Source: CBDULQ01 sp965368115
GTDB taxonomy: Bacteria; Pseudomonadota; Gammaproteobacteria; SZUA-229
DNA: 6,064 nucleotides
Assembly: GCA_965368115.1 (NCBI GenBank)
Contig: CBDULQ010000217.1
Coordinates: forward strand, 1-6,064
Reading direction: 5' to 3'
In this document: in pieces, positions 5,926 to 6,064 of the stretch
Layout of the letters: each line of letters begins with the position of its first letter
How positions within the stretch are numbered: position 1 is the stretch's first letter
Program-made: the position numbers and the translations under genes
The notes under the pieces: model-generated
Told to the model about the DNA's origin: nothing
Seen by the model: only the letters and a program-made list of their open reading frames with translations
The model's database searches: none

Positions 5926-6011
5926 GGTGTGAGCGCCAAACCGCGACCTGCCCGGATCGCCGCCCGGCTTCACGCCCGGTTTGTATCGCGCCGCGTTTTC
6001 TCTTACCTTCG

Positions 6012-6060
6012 ATTGCAAAATTCCATTAAGGTGGAGCGATACCGCCCGGTATTGCAAATT
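6012..6060. repeat. Pair of ATTGCAAA(A)TT direct repeats in the terminal intergenic region
   Basis: ATTGCAAAATT (6012-6022) and ATTGCAAATT (6051-6060) lie 39 bp apart, start to start, near the right edge. Between them is a small inverted repeat ATACC-GCCC-GGTAT (6039-6052). The first copy contains TTGCAA, a possible -35, but no good -10 lies 16-18 bp after it. They may belong to the control region of a gene beyond the window. The rest of 5926-6064 holds no gene and no convincing Rho-independent terminator. Confidence 0.3.
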
Positions 6061-6064
6061 GTCC

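Noticed and set aside
5938..5982. Terminator after the DUF3175 gene from AAACCG...CGGTTT
   Set aside because: Only 6 bp pair around a long loop without a compact stem, and no T-run follows directly.
6005..6032. MerR-type operator from ACCTT...AAGGT
   Set aside because: The arms are only 5 bp, the flanking -35/-10 elements with long spacing are absent, and no target gene is visible.
5743..6057. Minus-strand open frame across the DUF3175 gene and the right-hand intergenic region
   Set aside because: It overlaps most of DUF3175 antisense, shows no recognisable domain, and has no better support than other shadow frames.

Overview
The window (about 55% GC by eye) looks like chromosomal DNA of a gammaproteobacterium. 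This rests on the NarX/NarL pair, which closely resembles the enterobacterial proteins in its signature motifs, and on a gene trio (rubrerythrin, HdrD/GlpC-like Fe-S protein, DUF3501) that I recall as common in proteobacteria. I see no insertion sequence, phage gene, CRISPR array, tRNA or rRNA.

Layout. Bases 1-173 hold the end of a rightward gene with a Pro/Gln-rich tail, followed by a strong hairpin (186-215) that separates it from a leftward operon. The leftward operon reads from right to left: rubrerythrin (2710-2291), an intergenic hairpin with a T-rich tail, a cytoplasmic Fe-S/CCG-domain oxidoreductase (2183-849), and a DUF3501 protein (836-240). A 312-bp divergent intergenic region (2711-3022) carries a 37-bp inverted repeat whose tetranucleotides match the OxyR-type arrangement (14 of 16 positions). 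It lies just upstream of a -10-like element for rubrerythrin. A weak promoter candidate for the rightward operon lies in the same region. The rightward operon is narX (3023-4924), narL (4954-5592) and a small DUF3175 gene (5611-5925). The last 139 bp are non-coding, with a pair of direct repeats and no convincing terminator.

How the genes may work together. NarX senses nitrate/nitrite in the periplasm and phosphorylates NarL. No nitrate reductase genes are in the window, so the targets lie elsewhere. The leftward trio looks like a peroxide-defence module: a rubrerythrin without its usual rubredoxin domain, a multi-cluster Fe-S protein that could supply its electrons, and a partner of unknown function. 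The candidate OxyR-like operator fits that reading. The electron-donor role and the OxyR control are inferences.
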